A DNA stretch of 38,087 bases from Gammaproteobacteria bacterium (GTDB lineage Bacteria; Pseudomonadota; Gammaproteobacteria; Pseudomonadales; Pseudohongiellaceae), in the NCBI GenBank assembly GCA_030645995.1, contig JAUSMU010000121.1, positions 1 through 38,087 of the forward strand, read 5' to 3'. The position numbers and the translations under genes were made by a program. This document shows positions 19,150 through 27,081 of the stretch, piece after piece; position 1 is the stretch's first letter; each line of letters opens with the position of its first letter. The notes beneath the pieces were generated by a model. The model worked only from the letters and a program-made list of their open reading frames with translations, was not told where the DNA came from and ran no database searches.

Positions 19150-19614
19150 TTAAACGATGGTGATCAGCGGCTGATCGTATTCCACGGGTTCGCCGTCCTC
19201 GACGAGAATAGCTTCCACCACACCGGCGTGGTCGGCTTCGATCTGGTTCATCATCTTCATGGCTTCCACGATACAGATCACATCACCGACTTTCACATGC
19301 TGACCAACTTCCACGAACATGGGAGAGGAAGGTGAGGGCGAGCGGTAGAAGGTGCCTACCATCGGTGACTTGATGACGTTGCCGCGCAGACTCTTGCTCT
19401 CTGCTTCGGGGGCGGCGACTGGGGCGGCATGTGCAACAGGGGCCGGGGCGTAAGCAGGGGCCTGCTGCATTGGTGGCATGTAATGCATCTGGGCGGGAGC
19501 CGCTCTGGAGATGCGGCTGATGCGCACGGCCTCTTCGCCTTCTTTAATCTCGATTTCGGCAACGTCTGAAGATTCCAGCAATTCAATGAGTTTTTTTACT
19601 TTTCTGATATCCAT
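19150..19614 (-). CDS. accB: Biotin carboxyl carrier protein of acetyl-CoA carboxylase
   Basis: It carries the biotin that shuttles CO2 from AccC to the AccAD carboxyltransferase. Its 154 residues comprise an N-terminal helix ([13 protein letters not shown]), a flexible Ala/Pro-rich linker (about residues 38-70), and a C-terminal biotinyl domain with the acceptor K120 in EAMKM. The thumb region [19 protein letters not shown] is present. The partners accA and accD are not in the window. Confidence 0.98.
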   Translation of the reverse strand: MDIRKVKKLIELLESSDVAEIEIKEGEEAVRISRISRAAPAQMHYMPPMQQAPAYAPAPVAHAAPVAAPEAESKSLRGNVIKSPMVGTFYRSPSPSSPMFVEVGQHVKVGDVICIVEAMKMMNQIEADHAGVVEAILVEDGEPVEYDQPLITIV

Positions 19615-19653
19615 GGAGTTTTCTCTTGTCAGTGTGTGTTGTTTTGCGGGCGC

Positions 19654-20100
19654 TCAACGGTTCTTGGCGATATGCCTGAAGGCAGCCTGGAGTGCCAGGT
19701 CGTAGCCGTAGGACCCTAATCCGGTAATGGTGCCCACCGCGATGTCCGAGAAATAGGAGTGATGGCGGAAGGGCTCACGTTTGTAGACGTTGGAGATATG
19801 TACTTCGATAAACGGTATGTCGGAAGCCAGGATCGCATCGCGCAATGCCACGCTGGTGTGCGTGAAGGCGGCGGGATTGATGAGGATGAAATTGACGCCC
19901 TCGTTACGGGCGTCGTGCAGACGTTCGATTAGTTCATACTCGGCATTGCTTTGCAGGTGTTGCAGGTGGTGTCCAGCTTCGATGCAGGTGAAAGTGAGTC
20001 TGGCATTGATATCAGCGAGGTTTTCGGAACCGTACACGGCAGGTTCTCGGGTCCCCAGCATGTTCAGATTCGGTCCGTGCAATACAAGTATCGTTGCCAT
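19654..20100 (-). CDS. aroQ: 3-dehydroquinate dehydratase, type II
   Basis: It catalyses the third step of the shikimate pathway. The family opening [16 protein letters not shown] includes the flexible catalytic loop, followed by the catalytic tyrosine in AVYG, the substrate loop [15 protein letters not shown] and the catalytic histidine in EVHISN. ATG 20100 is preferred over an upstream TTG at 20112 and gives 148 residues, as usual. It heads the aroQ-accB-accC set. A promoter-like sequence lies just upstream. Confidence 0.97.
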   Translation of the reverse strand: MATILVLHGPNLNMLGTREPAVYGSENLADINARLTFTCIEAGHHLQHLQSNAEYELIERLHDARNEGVNFILINPAAFTHTSVALRDAILASDIPFIEVHISNVYKREPFRHHSYFSDIAVGTITGLGSYGYDLALQAAFRHIAKNR

Positions 20101-20145
20101 GATCAGATGCAATCTCGTTATTTCAAGGATGAACAGTGTGGGGCA

Positions 20146-20173
20146 GTTCTATCGCTTTAGGCTATTTTGTCAG
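20146..20173 (-). promoter_or_regulatory. Candidate promoter for aroQ-accB-accC
   Basis: On the minus strand CTGACA (20168-20173) matches the -35 consensus in five of six positions. It is followed after 16 bases by TAGAAC (20146-20151), a four-of-six -10. It lies in the 133-base gap between the DsbD-like gene and aroQ. Confidence 0.4.
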
Positions 20174-20233
20174 CATTTTCTCAGAAACTTTCCAGACTTT
20201 CACCAAGAATTCCTGGGCAGATGCTGATTTGAA

Positions 20234-20749
20234 TCATTCCAGTTCAATTTCCCGTTGCTGCGGCGGATAGCACAACCCTTGTTCTGAACAACCTTGGTAT
20301 TCGATGATCAGTGTCAGAGGTTGAGCGGCGGCCTCAATGGAGACGCGCGCTTCGACCTGGCCGTAATACACCTCCACAGCGCCGAAAAATTCATCGTGAT
20401 GCGCGACTCCTGCAGGCAGTTCCGCGCCCAGTGTCTTGGCGTCTTCGATAGTGAGGCCCGCTGAGAATCCAAATTTCTCTCGATACAGGTAGTAGCCCTG
20501 CGCGATATCCCAATGCACCACCACGACGCCGGGTTCGGGCAGGCTGGTGTAATAGCGGAAGGCTTCATCGACAGGAAGGAATTTGGGTTCGGAAAACATC
20601 CGGTTGCCCGTGCCAGGCAAGCTTTGGGCAGCGAGCTCTCCGGAGGGGCCTCCCGTGAAAATCGTCGCCAGACCGTATAACAGCAGAGTCATCGGCAGCA
20701 GAGAGAATCTGATGCTTCGTCTTCTAGTCAGTCTGGCGCTGCTGTTCAA
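20234..20749 (-). CDS. Stand-alone DsbD alpha (N-terminal) domain protein
   Basis: A 171-residue exported protein that aligns with only the periplasmic alpha domain of DsbD. A basic N-terminus and hydrophobic stretch (about residues 15-32) form a signal peptide or anchor. The domain runs from FLPVDEAFRYY to the conserved YQGCSEQGLCYPP, with redox cysteines C154 and C160 in the same spacing as C103 and C109 of E. coli DsbD. The eight-helix transporter domain and the thioredoxin-like gamma domain that normally follow are absent: a stop occurs right after the domain and only 133 bases separate it from aroQ. It starts at TTG 20749 with a GAGG ribosome site. Full-length dsbD usually occupies this place upstream of aroQ, so it is either a deletion remnant that still folds or an adapted electron donor needing a separate CcdA-like partner. 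Confidence 0.85.
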   Translation of the reverse strand: MNSSARLTRRRSIRFSLLPMTLLLYGLATIFTGGPSGELAAQSLPGTGNRMFSEPKFLPVDEAFRYYTSLPEPGVVVVHWDIAQGYYLYREKFGFSAGLTIEDAKTLGAELPAGVAHHDEFFGAVEVYYGQVEARVSIEAAAQPLTLIIEYQGCSEQGLCYPPQQREIELE

Positions 20750-20771
20750 GGGGTATCCTCAGTGGAGTGTC

Positions 20772-21989
20772 CTACTGCTCGTAGCGATCGAATACCAGAC
20801 AGGCATTGGTGCCGCCGAAGCCGAAGCTGTTCGACATGACGCGATTCAGGCGGATGTTGTCGACACGCTGGAGCGGGATATTCAGGCCTTCAGCCTCGGG
20901 GTCCAGCGTCTCGATGTTGGCTGCTGCGCAGACGAAATTGTTCTCCATCATCAGCAGACTGTATATCGCTTCCTGAGCGCCAGCGGCTCCCAGAGAGTGT
21001 CCGCTGAGTGATTTGGTGGAGTTGAGCAGCGGCGAATTGTCGCCAAATACTGCCTTGATAGCGCGCAATTCCGAGACATCACCGGCCGGAGTGCTGGTGC
21101 CATGGGTGTTGATGTAATCGATGGGGTCGGCAGTCGTGCTCATGGCCATCTGCATGCAGCGAATGCCACCCTCGCCTGACGGTGCAACCATGTCGTAGCC
21201 ATCCGACGTCGCGCCGTAACCGGTGATTTCCGCGTAAATCTTGGCGCCACGCTTGATGGCGTGATCCAGCGCTTCGATGACCAGCACCGCGCCGCCGCCA
21301 GCAATGACGAAACCATCGCGGTTCTTGTCATACGCGCGGGAAGCCTTGTCGGGGGTCTCGTTGTACTGGGTGGACAGTGCGCCCATGGCGTCGAACATAT
21401 CGGTCAGTGACCAGTGTTCGGCTTCGCCCCCGCCGGCGAAGACGATGTCTTGCTTATTCAATTGAATCAACTCGACAGCATTGCCGATGCAATGAGCGCT
21501 GGTCGCGCAGGCCGAGGAGATGGAATAGTTCACGCCCTTGATCTTGAATGGAGTAGCCAGACAGGCGGACACGGTGCTGCCCATGGTGCGTGTGACGCGA
21601 TACGGTCCGATCTTGCGGACGCCTTGTGTGCGCAGGATGTCAGCAGCTTCTACCTGGTCTGCCGAAGACGAGCCGCCCGCACCCATGATGATGCCGGTAC
21701 GGAAATTGGAGACTTCATCCTCTTTCAGATTGGCATCCTTGATAGCCTGTTCCATGGAAAGATACCCGAAAGCCGCCGCATCGCCCATGAAACGCAGCGC
21801 CTTGCGATCGATCATTGCGGCCAGGTCCAAGTCTATTGATCCAGCCACATGGCTGCGTAGCCCCATTTCCTTGTATTCCGGTTTGAAGCGGATACCGCTG
21901 CGCCCTTCTCTCAGGGATTCCAGCACGGCCTGCTTGTCTGCGCCAAGGCAGGAAACGATGCCTATACCGGTAACAACAACGCGTCTCAT
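20772..21989 (-). CDS. fabB: 3-oxoacyl-ACP synthase I
   Basis: The condensing enzyme that elongates unsaturated acyl-ACP, 405 residues. The catalytic cysteine lies in [12 protein letters not shown], and the two active-site histidines in [11 protein letters not shown] and [12 protein letters not shown]. It opens with [17 protein letters not shown]. Sequence and pairing with fabA identify FabB rather than FabF. It is followed 22 bases later by the DsbD-like gene and preceded 32 bases earlier by fabA. Confidence 0.97.
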   Translation of the reverse strand: MRRVVVTGIGIVSCLGADKQAVLESLREGRSGIRFKPEYKEMGLRSHVAGSIDLDLAAMIDRKALRFMGDAAAFGYLSMEQAIKDANLKEDEVSNFRTGIIMGAGGSSSADQVEAADILRTQGVRKIGPYRVTRTMGSTVSACLATPFKIKGVNYSISSACATSAHCIGNAVELIQLNKQDIVFAGGGEAEHWSLTDMFDAMGALSTQYNETPDKASRAYDKNRDGFVIAGGGAVLVIEALDHAIKRGAKIYAEITGYGATSDGYDMVAPSGEGGIRCMQMAMSTTADPIDYINTHGTSTPAGDVSELRAIKAVFGDNSPLLNSTKSLSGHSLGAAGAQEAIYSLLMMENNFVCAAANIETLDPEAEGLNIPLQRVDNIRLNRVMSNSFGFGGTNACLVFDRYEQ

Positions 21990-22021
21990 AAAAACCTCAT
22001 TAATAGAACAGTGTTAACTCT

Positions 22022-22546
22022 TCAGAATCTGCTTTCAGGGGTGAAAAGTCCCACTTTCAAGCCAGACATAGTGTAGATTTCATTGCCGTCGACTGACACT
22101 GTACCATCGGCGATACCCATTACCAATTTTCGCTCGATGACGCGTGACAGGGACAGGTGATAGACCACTTTAGATGCTGTTGGCAGAATTTCGCCGCTGA
22201 ACTTTACGTCACCCGAGCCCAATGCCCGGCCTTTACCAAGATTGCCACGCCAGCCGAGGAAGAATCCCACCAGCTGCCACATGGCGTCGAGCCCCAGGCA
22301 GCCTGGCATGACAGGGTCTTCTGGGAAATGACATTCGAAAAACCACAGATCCGGGCGGATATCGAGCTCGGCGATGATCTCGCCCTTGCCGTGTGTGCCA
22401 CCGGTGTCGTTGATCTCGACGATGCGATCCAACATCAGCATGTTGCCGACGGGCAGGCGCGCATTGCCGGGGCCGAACATGCGGCCATAGCCACAATCCA
22501 GTAATTCGTCGCGGGTATAGGAGCTCTTGCGGATGTGGCCATTCAT
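22022..22546 (-). CDS. fabA: 3-hydroxydecanoyl-ACP dehydratase/isomerase
   Basis: A hot-dog-fold enzyme that introduces the cis double bond at C10 in anaerobic unsaturated fatty-acid synthesis. The catalytic histidine lies in [13 protein letters not shown] and the acidic residue in GLDAMWQ. The N-terminal segment [23 protein letters not shown] and NMLMLDRI are typical. ATG 22546 gives 174 residues, close to the 171-172 of known FabA; a GTG at 22579 would add 11 residues. It is the first gene of fabAB. Two AT-rich palindromes lie upstream at 22647-22687. Confidence 0.96.
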   Translation of the reverse strand: MNGHIRKSSYTRDELLDCGYGRMFGPGNARLPVGNMLMLDRIVEINDTGGTHGKGEIIAELDIRPDLWFFECHFPEDPVMPGCLGLDAMWQLVGFFLGWRGNLGKGRALGSGDVKFSGEILPTASKVVYHLSLSRVIERKLVMGIADGTVSVDGNEIYTMSGLKVGLFTPESRF

Positions 22547-22646
22547 AGTTGGAAATTCATCTGGAGATTGGGTTACCACTTCATCAGAGCTGCGCTGAAA
22601 GTCGTCTGGAAGTGGACGGAAACCGGCTGCCCGGCTCGCAAAGCCT

Positions 22647-22687
22647 GCGATATTATCGCGGCGCTGTAAAATAATCGATATTATTTT
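22647..22687. promoter_or_regulatory. Pair of palindromes between fabA and the GDP-mannose gene
   Basis: GCGATA-T-TATCGC (22647-22659) is a perfect palindrome. AAAATAAT-CGAT-ATTATTTT (22668-22687) has perfect 8-bp arms. Both contain the direct repeat CGATATTAT, 28 bases apart. On the minus strand the first contains GATAAT, a possible -10 for fabA; on the plus strand both contain TATTAT. The arrangement looks like an operator that overlaps divergent promoters, but no known regulator site was recognised. Confidence 0.45.
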
Positions 22688-22820
22688 GTGCCTGAATCAA
22701 GGCGTTGCACGCAGATACCACACAATTGTGGCAAACTGTGGCGCCGTTAAGTTGGACGGATTCCAAGCAATTTCATGCCCCGGTTTCAGCGCTGCTGAGT
22801 TGTCGGGAACAAGGTGGAAC

Positions 22821-24296
22821 ATGATAGTACCAGTGGTTCTTGCGGGAGGAGTGGGCACGCGTTTGTGGCCGGTCTCGCGTCAGCTTTATCCTAAACAATT
22901 TACCGCTCTCTCTTCATCTCTCCGGACTTCATCTCTCCGACAGTCTGGGACATTGTCCAACGATGTTTCCGACGACACGCTGTTTCAGACCACTCTGACC
23001 CGTCTCGTGGGGTTGCCGGGCCTCGCTGCTCCGATAGTGGTATGCAATGAGGATCACCGATTTCTGACTGCTCAGCAGCTGCAGGCGCTGGGCATCAAGG
23101 GTGCCCACATCGTGCTCGAACCCGTAGGACGCAACACTGCACCCGCCGTGGCAGTTGCTGCTCTGCAGGCGCTGCGGGACAGTCCGGACGCCATCCTGCT
23201 GGTGCTGCCGGCTGATCACGCTATCCGCAATACGGTTGTGCTGCGACAGGTTATCGAGCATGGGGCAGAGCTGGCCGCCGCCGGGCGTCTCGTGACATTT
23301 GGGATCGTACCCGCCGCGCCGGAAACGGGTTATGGCTACATTTTGCGTGGTGAACCCCGATCGGAAACTGCGTTTGCGGTGCAACGCTTTGTCGAGAAGC
23401 CCGATCTGGCAACGGCGCAGGCTTATCTTGAAAGTGGTCAATATTATTGGAACAGTGGCATGTTCATGTTCACTGCCTCGCGCTTCCTGGAAGAGTTGCA
23501 ACTACATGCGCCGGATATTCTGTCCGCTTGCGAAGCTGCATTTTGCGCCATTCAACCCGACGTTGATTTCATGCGCCTGCCGAAAGTCGAGTTCAGTGCC
23601 TGTCGCAGCGACTCCATCGACTACGCCGTGATGGAAAAAACCAACGATGCCGTGGTGGTGCCGCTGGATGCCCAGTGGAATGACCTCGGTGCCTGGAATG
23701 CCTTGTGGGAGACCTCGAGCAAGGACGCGGCGCAGAACGTGCTGGCAGGGGACGTGTTCTGCGAAGATGTGAAGGGCAGTTATATCCGCGCCCATTCGCG
23801 GCTGGTGGCGGCGGTGGGAATCGAGAACGCCGTCATCATCGAGACTGCCGACGCGGTGCTGGTCTCGGCGCTGGATCGGGTGCAGGATGTGAAACGCATC
23901 GTCCAGCAGCTCGACAAGGCCGGGCGTACCGAGAGCGTGAATCATGTACAGGTCTACCGTCCCTGGGGCAGCTATGAGTCGCTCGCGATCGGGCCGGGAT
24001 TTCAGGTCAAGCACATCATCGTGAATCCGGGAGGTTGCCTGTCGCTGCAGATGCACCATCACAGGGCAGAGCACTGGATCGTAGTCAAAGGCAGTGCAAC
24101 AGTGACTTGTGATGAGCGCATGTTCACACTGGAAGCGAACGAGTCCACTTTCATTCCGCTGGGAAGTCGGCATCGCCTGCAGAACACCACGAGCGAACCG
24201 GTTGAGTTGATCGAGGTGCAGACCGGCGACTATCTCGGCGAGGACGACATCGTGCGTTTTGAAGACGTTTACGGTCGTGCGGCAACGAACAACTAA
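22821..24296 (+). CDS. Mannose-1-phosphate guanylyltransferase / mannose-6-phosphate isomerase
   Basis: A bifunctional enzyme of the AlgA/ManC type, 491 residues, that makes GDP-mannose and can isomerise fructose 6-phosphate to mannose 6-phosphate. The N-terminal nucleotidyltransferase signature VLAGGVGTRLWPVSR-x-x-YPKQF is intact, with EPVGRNTAPAVA, LPADHAI, FVEKPD and NSIDYAVMEKT equivalents. The C-terminal cupin domain carries the metal ligands in LQMHHHRAEHW and ends with YLGEDDIVRFEDVYGR. ATG 22821 has AAGGTGG just upstream, which decides it against an earlier TTG-type reading. Residues 31-50 form an insertion of about 18 residues relative to AlgA as I recall it, encoded partly by a tandem DNA repeat. 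The exact gene name depends on the polysaccharide made. Confidence 0.93.
   Translation: MIVPVVLAGGVGTRLWPVSRQLYPKQFTALSSSLRTSSLRQSGTLSNDVSDDTLFQTTLTRLVGLPGLAAPIVVCNEDHRFLTAQQLQALGIKGAHIVLEPVGRNTAPAVAVAALQALRDSPDAILLVLPADHAIRNTVVLRQVIEHGAELAAAGRLVTFGIVPAAPETGYGYILRGEPRSETAFAVQRFVEKPDLATAQAYLESGQYYWNSGMFMFTASRFLEELQLHAPDILSACEAAFCAIQPDVDFMRLPKVEFSACRSDSIDYAVMEKTNDAVVVPLDAQWNDLGAWNALWETSSKDAAQNVLAGDVFCEDVKGSYIRAHSRLVAAVGIENAVIIETADAVLVSALDRVQDVKRIVQQLDKAGRTESVNHVQVYRPWGSYESLAIGPGFQVKHIIVNPGGCLSLQMHHHRAEHWIVVKGSATVTCDERMFTLEANESTFIPLGSRHRLQNTTSEPVELIEVQTGDYLGEDDIVRFEDVYGRAATNN
22912..22939 (+). repeat. In-frame 15-base tandem repeat inside the GDP-mannose gene
   Basis: CTTCATCTCTCCG occurs at 22912-22924 and again at 22927-22939, a 15-base period. 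It encodes the repeated peptide SSLR-T-SSLR directly after the YPKQF motif. Confidence 0.9.
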
Positions 24297-24330
24297 TTAC
24301 AGTCCTATCTATAGAGGTCTTGTCAGACAA

Positions 24331-25173
24331 ATGCACAAAATCAGAAAGTGTCTCTTTCCTGCGGCCGGTTATGGCACGCGCTTTCTCCCGGTGACCAAAT
24401 CCATGCCCAAGGAGATGTTGCCGTTAGTGAACAAGCCGCTGATCCAGTATGGCGTGGAAGAGGCAATAGAAGCAGGCATGAACGGCATGGCCATCGTCAC
24501 CGGGCGCGGCAAACGTGCTCTGGAAGATCACTTCGATATCAGCTATGAACTGGAGCATCAGATTGCGGGAACCGACAAGGAATGGTTGCTGACCGACATC
24601 CGTCGCATCATCGACCAGTGCACCTTCTCCTACACGCGACAGGTGGAGATGAAGGGCCTGGGGCATGCGATCTTGAGCGGAGAAACGCTTATCGGCGAGG
24701 AGCCCTTTGCGGTCGTGCTGGCTGACGACTACTGCGCCACTGAACACGGCGAGGAGGGCGTGCTTACACAAATGGTGAAGCTCTACGAGAAGTACCGTTG
24801 CAGCATTGTGGCCATTGAGGAGATTCCGCGTGAAGACACCCGCAAGTACGGAGTCATCGCCGGGGACCTGGAGGCAGAGAACCTCTACCGCGTGCGCGAA
24901 ATGGTGGAAAAGCCCGATCCGGCCGTCGCGCCAAGCAACCTGGCCATCATCGGCCGCTACATCCTCACGCCGGACATTTTCGACATCCTGCGCGAGACAC
25001 CGCCGGGGCGTGGCGGAGAGATCCAGATTACCGATGCGCTGATGACGCAGGCGAAAATGGGTAATGTTCTTGCATACAAGTTTAAGGGCCGTCGCTTTGA
25101 CTGCGGCAGCATCGAGGGCTTCATGGAAGCTTCGAATTACAACTATGAATATATTTACAAAAAGAAGCGCTGA
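24331..25173 (+). CDS. galU: UTP-glucose-1-phosphate uridylyltransferase
   Basis: It makes UDP-glucose for exopolysaccharide, LPS core and trehalose synthesis. The nucleotide loop AAGYGTRFLPVTKSMPKEMLPL is diagnostic, followed by LIQYGVEEAIEAG, the sugar-nucleotide residues in VVLADDYC and the catalytic EKPDP and GGEIQITDAL. Length is 280 residues. ATG 24331 is chosen because the protein then starts at the conserved IRKCLFPAAG; AGAGG lies about 14 bases upstream. It follows the GDP-mannose gene by 34 bases. Confidence 0.97.
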   Translation: MHKIRKCLFPAAGYGTRFLPVTKSMPKEMLPLVNKPLIQYGVEEAIEAGMNGMAIVTGRGKRALEDHFDISYELEHQIAGTDKEWLLTDIRRIIDQCTFSYTRQVEMKGLGHAILSGETLIGEEPFAVVLADDYCATEHGEEGVLTQMVKLYEKYRCSIVAIEEIPREDTRKYGVIAGDLEAENLYRVREMVEKPDPAVAPSNLAIIGRYILTPDIFDILRETPPGRGGEIQITDALMTQAKMGNVLAYKFKGRRFDCGSIEGFMEASNYNYEYIYKKKR

Positions 25174-25188
25174 GCCTGCTACTCAGCG
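25168..25188 (+). terminator. Hairpin at the galU stop
   Basis: CGCTGAG and CTCAGCG form a perfect 7-bp stem with a CCTGCTA loop. The galU stop codon lies in the left arm. Only two T residues follow, so it is more likely an RNA-stabilising or partial attenuation hairpin than a full terminator between galU and the phosphomannomutase gene. Confidence 0.35.
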
Positions 25189-25240
25189 TTGATTTCGAAC
25201 CGAAACAGTACCGCTAACCTGAAAAGGATTGAGACCTCAG

Positions 25241-26590
25241 ATGAAGATAGAAATCAGCTGCTTTAAACCCTACGACATCCGCGGTCGTATTCCTGACCAG
25301 CTCAATGATGAGATCGCCTATCGGATCGGCCGCGCCTATGCGGCTTGGCTCAAACCGAAGAATGTCGTCGTGGGGTATGACATTCGTCTGACCAGCGAGT
25401 CACTCTGCAATTCTTTGAGCAAAGGTTTGTTGGACGCCGGGGTAGATGTAATCAACATCGGACAGTGCGGCACGGAGGAGATCTATTTCGCGACCTCGCA
25501 TCTCAAGACCAGTGGCGGCATCGTCGTCACCGCCAGTCACAATCCGAAGGATTACAACGGCATGAAGCTGGTGCGGGAAGATTCCAAGCCGATCAGCGGT
25601 GACACCGGTCTAAATGAGATCAAGGCCATCGCGGAGGCGGGTGAATTCGCTCCGATCGGAAAGCGCGGCACACTGACCCGGCAGGACACCAAGCCCGCCT
25701 ATGTCGAGCACTTGCTCAGCTATGTTGATGTCAAATTGCTCAAGCCGCTGAAGCTGGTAGTCAACGCCGGCAATGGTGGTGCCGGCGCCATCGTCGATCT
25801 GCTGGAGCCACATCTACCCTTCGAGTTCATCAAGATTCACCACAATGCCGATGGCCACTTCCCCAATGGCGTGCCCAATCCGCTGTTGATCGAGAATCGG
25901 CAGCCCAGTATCGACGCCATTCTGGCCAATAAGGCGGACATTGGCATTGCCTGGGATGGTGACTTCGATCGCTGTTTCTTCTTCGATGAGCATGCTGGCT
26001 TCGTTGAGGGCTACTACATCGTCGGCTTGTTGGCAGAGAGCTTCCTGAGCGCCAATCCCGGTGGCAAGATAATTCACGACCCGCGCCTGACCTGGAACAC
26101 CATTGCGATAGCCAAGGCCTTCGGTGGCCAGGCGATACAGTGCAAGACTGGCCACGCCTTCATCAAAGAGCGCATGCGTCTAGAGGATGCGGTATACGGT
26201 GGCGAGATGAGTGCTCACCACTATTTCCGTGACTTTGCTTACTGCGACAGCGGCATGATTCCCTGGCTGTTGGTGGCGCAAATGATCTGCAAGACCGGCA
26301 AGACTCTGTCTGAGCTGGTTGAGGAGCGCATGGCTGCTTTCCCTGCCAGTGGCGAGATCAATCGCACTATCGAGAACCCAGCCGCTCTGCTCAAGAAGGT
26401 GCAGGCTCACTACGAGGGTGCCGCACTGGCGCTGGATTTTACCGATGGTCTAAGCATGACTTTCGAGCAGTGGCGCTTCAATCTGCGCATGTCCAACACC
26501 GAGCCCGTGGTGCGTCTGAACGTGGAATCGCGGGCGGACAAGGCGCTGATGGAAGCGAAAACGGCGGAGCTGCTGGCGCTGATGCACTGA
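25241..26590 (+). CDS. Phosphomannomutase (ManB/CpsG type)
   Basis: An alpha-D-phosphohexomutase of 449 residues that interconverts mannose 6-phosphate and mannose 1-phosphate, feeding the adjacent guanylyltransferase. The phosphoserine loop [14 protein letters not shown], the metal loop [10 protein letters not shown], the sugar loop GEMSAHHYF and the phosphate loop [16 protein letters not shown] are intact. The close resemblance over the whole length to E. coli CpsG/ManB, rather than to AlgC, favours mannose specificity. ATG 25241 follows AAAAGGATT by about 12 bases. It is the last gene of the nucleotide-sugar run and ends two bases before a REPIN-like repeat. Confidence 0.94.
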   Translation: MKIEISCFKPYDIRGRIPDQLNDEIAYRIGRAYAAWLKPKNVVVGYDIRLTSESLCNSLSKGLLDAGVDVINIGQCGTEEIYFATSHLKTSGGIVVTASHNPKDYNGMKLVREDSKPISGDTGLNEIKAIAEAGEFAPIGKRGTLTRQDTKPAYVEHLLSYVDVKLLKPLKLVVNAGNGGAGAIVDLLEPHLPFEFIKIHHNADGHFPNGVPNPLLIENRQPSIDAILANKADIGIAWDGDFDRCFFFDEHAGFVEGYYIVGLLAESFLSANPGGKIIHDPRLTWNTIAIAKAFGGQAIQCKTGHAFIKERMRLEDAVYGGEMSAHHYFRDFAYCDSGMIPWLLVAQMICKTGKTLSELVEERMAAFPASGEINRTIENPAALLKKVQAHYEGAALALDFTDGLSMTFEQWRFNLRMSNTEPVVRLNVESRADKALMEAKTAELLALMH

Positions 26591-26591
26591 C

Positions 26592-26655
26592 TGTGGGAGC
26601 TTGCCTGCAAGCGATTGTTACTGACGATTCAATCGCTTGCAGGCAAGCTCCCACA
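26592..26655. repeat. REPIN-like inverted repeat (two opposed REP units)
   Basis: Two arms of 26 bases (26592-26617 and 26630-26655) are perfectly complementary around a 12-base loop. Each arm begins TGTGGGAGC and contains its own small palindrome GCTTGC-CT-GCAAGC. This resembles the Pseudomonas REP family that begins GTGGGAGC, in the inverted-pair arrangement called REPIN. It lies between convergent genes, directly after the phosphomannomutase stop, and its right arm overlaps the end of the GNAT gene. It may also act as a bidirectional terminator. No RAYT transposase is in the window. Confidence 0.8.
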
Positions 26656-27081
26656 CTCCATTTTGAAGCTCCAGGCGTCCTCTCCGGTCACTTGGAAGCC
26701 CAGTCGCTTGTAGAAGCGCTGTGCCGGGTTCACCTTCAATACACTCAGTCGCAGAGGCTTGCCTTTGGCAGCCGCACCCTCCTGGGCGCGGCGCAGCAGC
26801 GTGCTGCCCAGCCCTTGATTCTGCAGCTCCGGCAACACCAGTACCATTTCCAGCCACAGATGATCGCTTTTCTCTTGTACGCTGTAAGCGCCGATATCGA
26901 CGCCGTTACGTGAGGCGACGGTGAAACTGGAAGCGGGCAGATTGTCGTGAAAGGCGTGTTGCTGCAGCAATTCGTCCCAGCCCCAGGTCTGCTGGATATA
27001 GTCCTGCATCGTCAGTTTGAACGTCTGGTAGAGCCAGTCCATGTCCGCACGAGTTGCCTTGCGAAAGCGAATGCTGTTCAT
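26629..27081 (-). CDS. GNAT-family N-acetyltransferase
   Basis: A 150-residue cytoplasmic acetyltransferase. The acetyl-CoA motif A is visible as VLVLPELQNQGLGSTLLRRA, with the Q-x-x-G-x-G-type pyrophosphate loop, and motif B as NPAQRFYKRLGFQ. The substrate is unknown. The last eight codons (CGSLPASD) and the stop are encoded by the right arm of the REPIN-like repeat, so the C-terminus was probably altered by the repeat. It begins in the stop of the RimB-RimK gene (ATGA overlap), which suggests joint expression and perhaps a role in protein modification. Confidence 0.88.
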   Translation of the reverse strand: MNSIRFRKATRADMDWLYQTFKLTMQDYIQQTWGWDELLQQHAFHDNLPASSFTVASRNGVDIGAYSVQEKSDHLWLEMVLVLPELQNQGLGSTLLRRAQEGAAAKGKPLRLSVLKVNPAQRFYKRLGFQVTGEDAWSFKMECGSLPASD

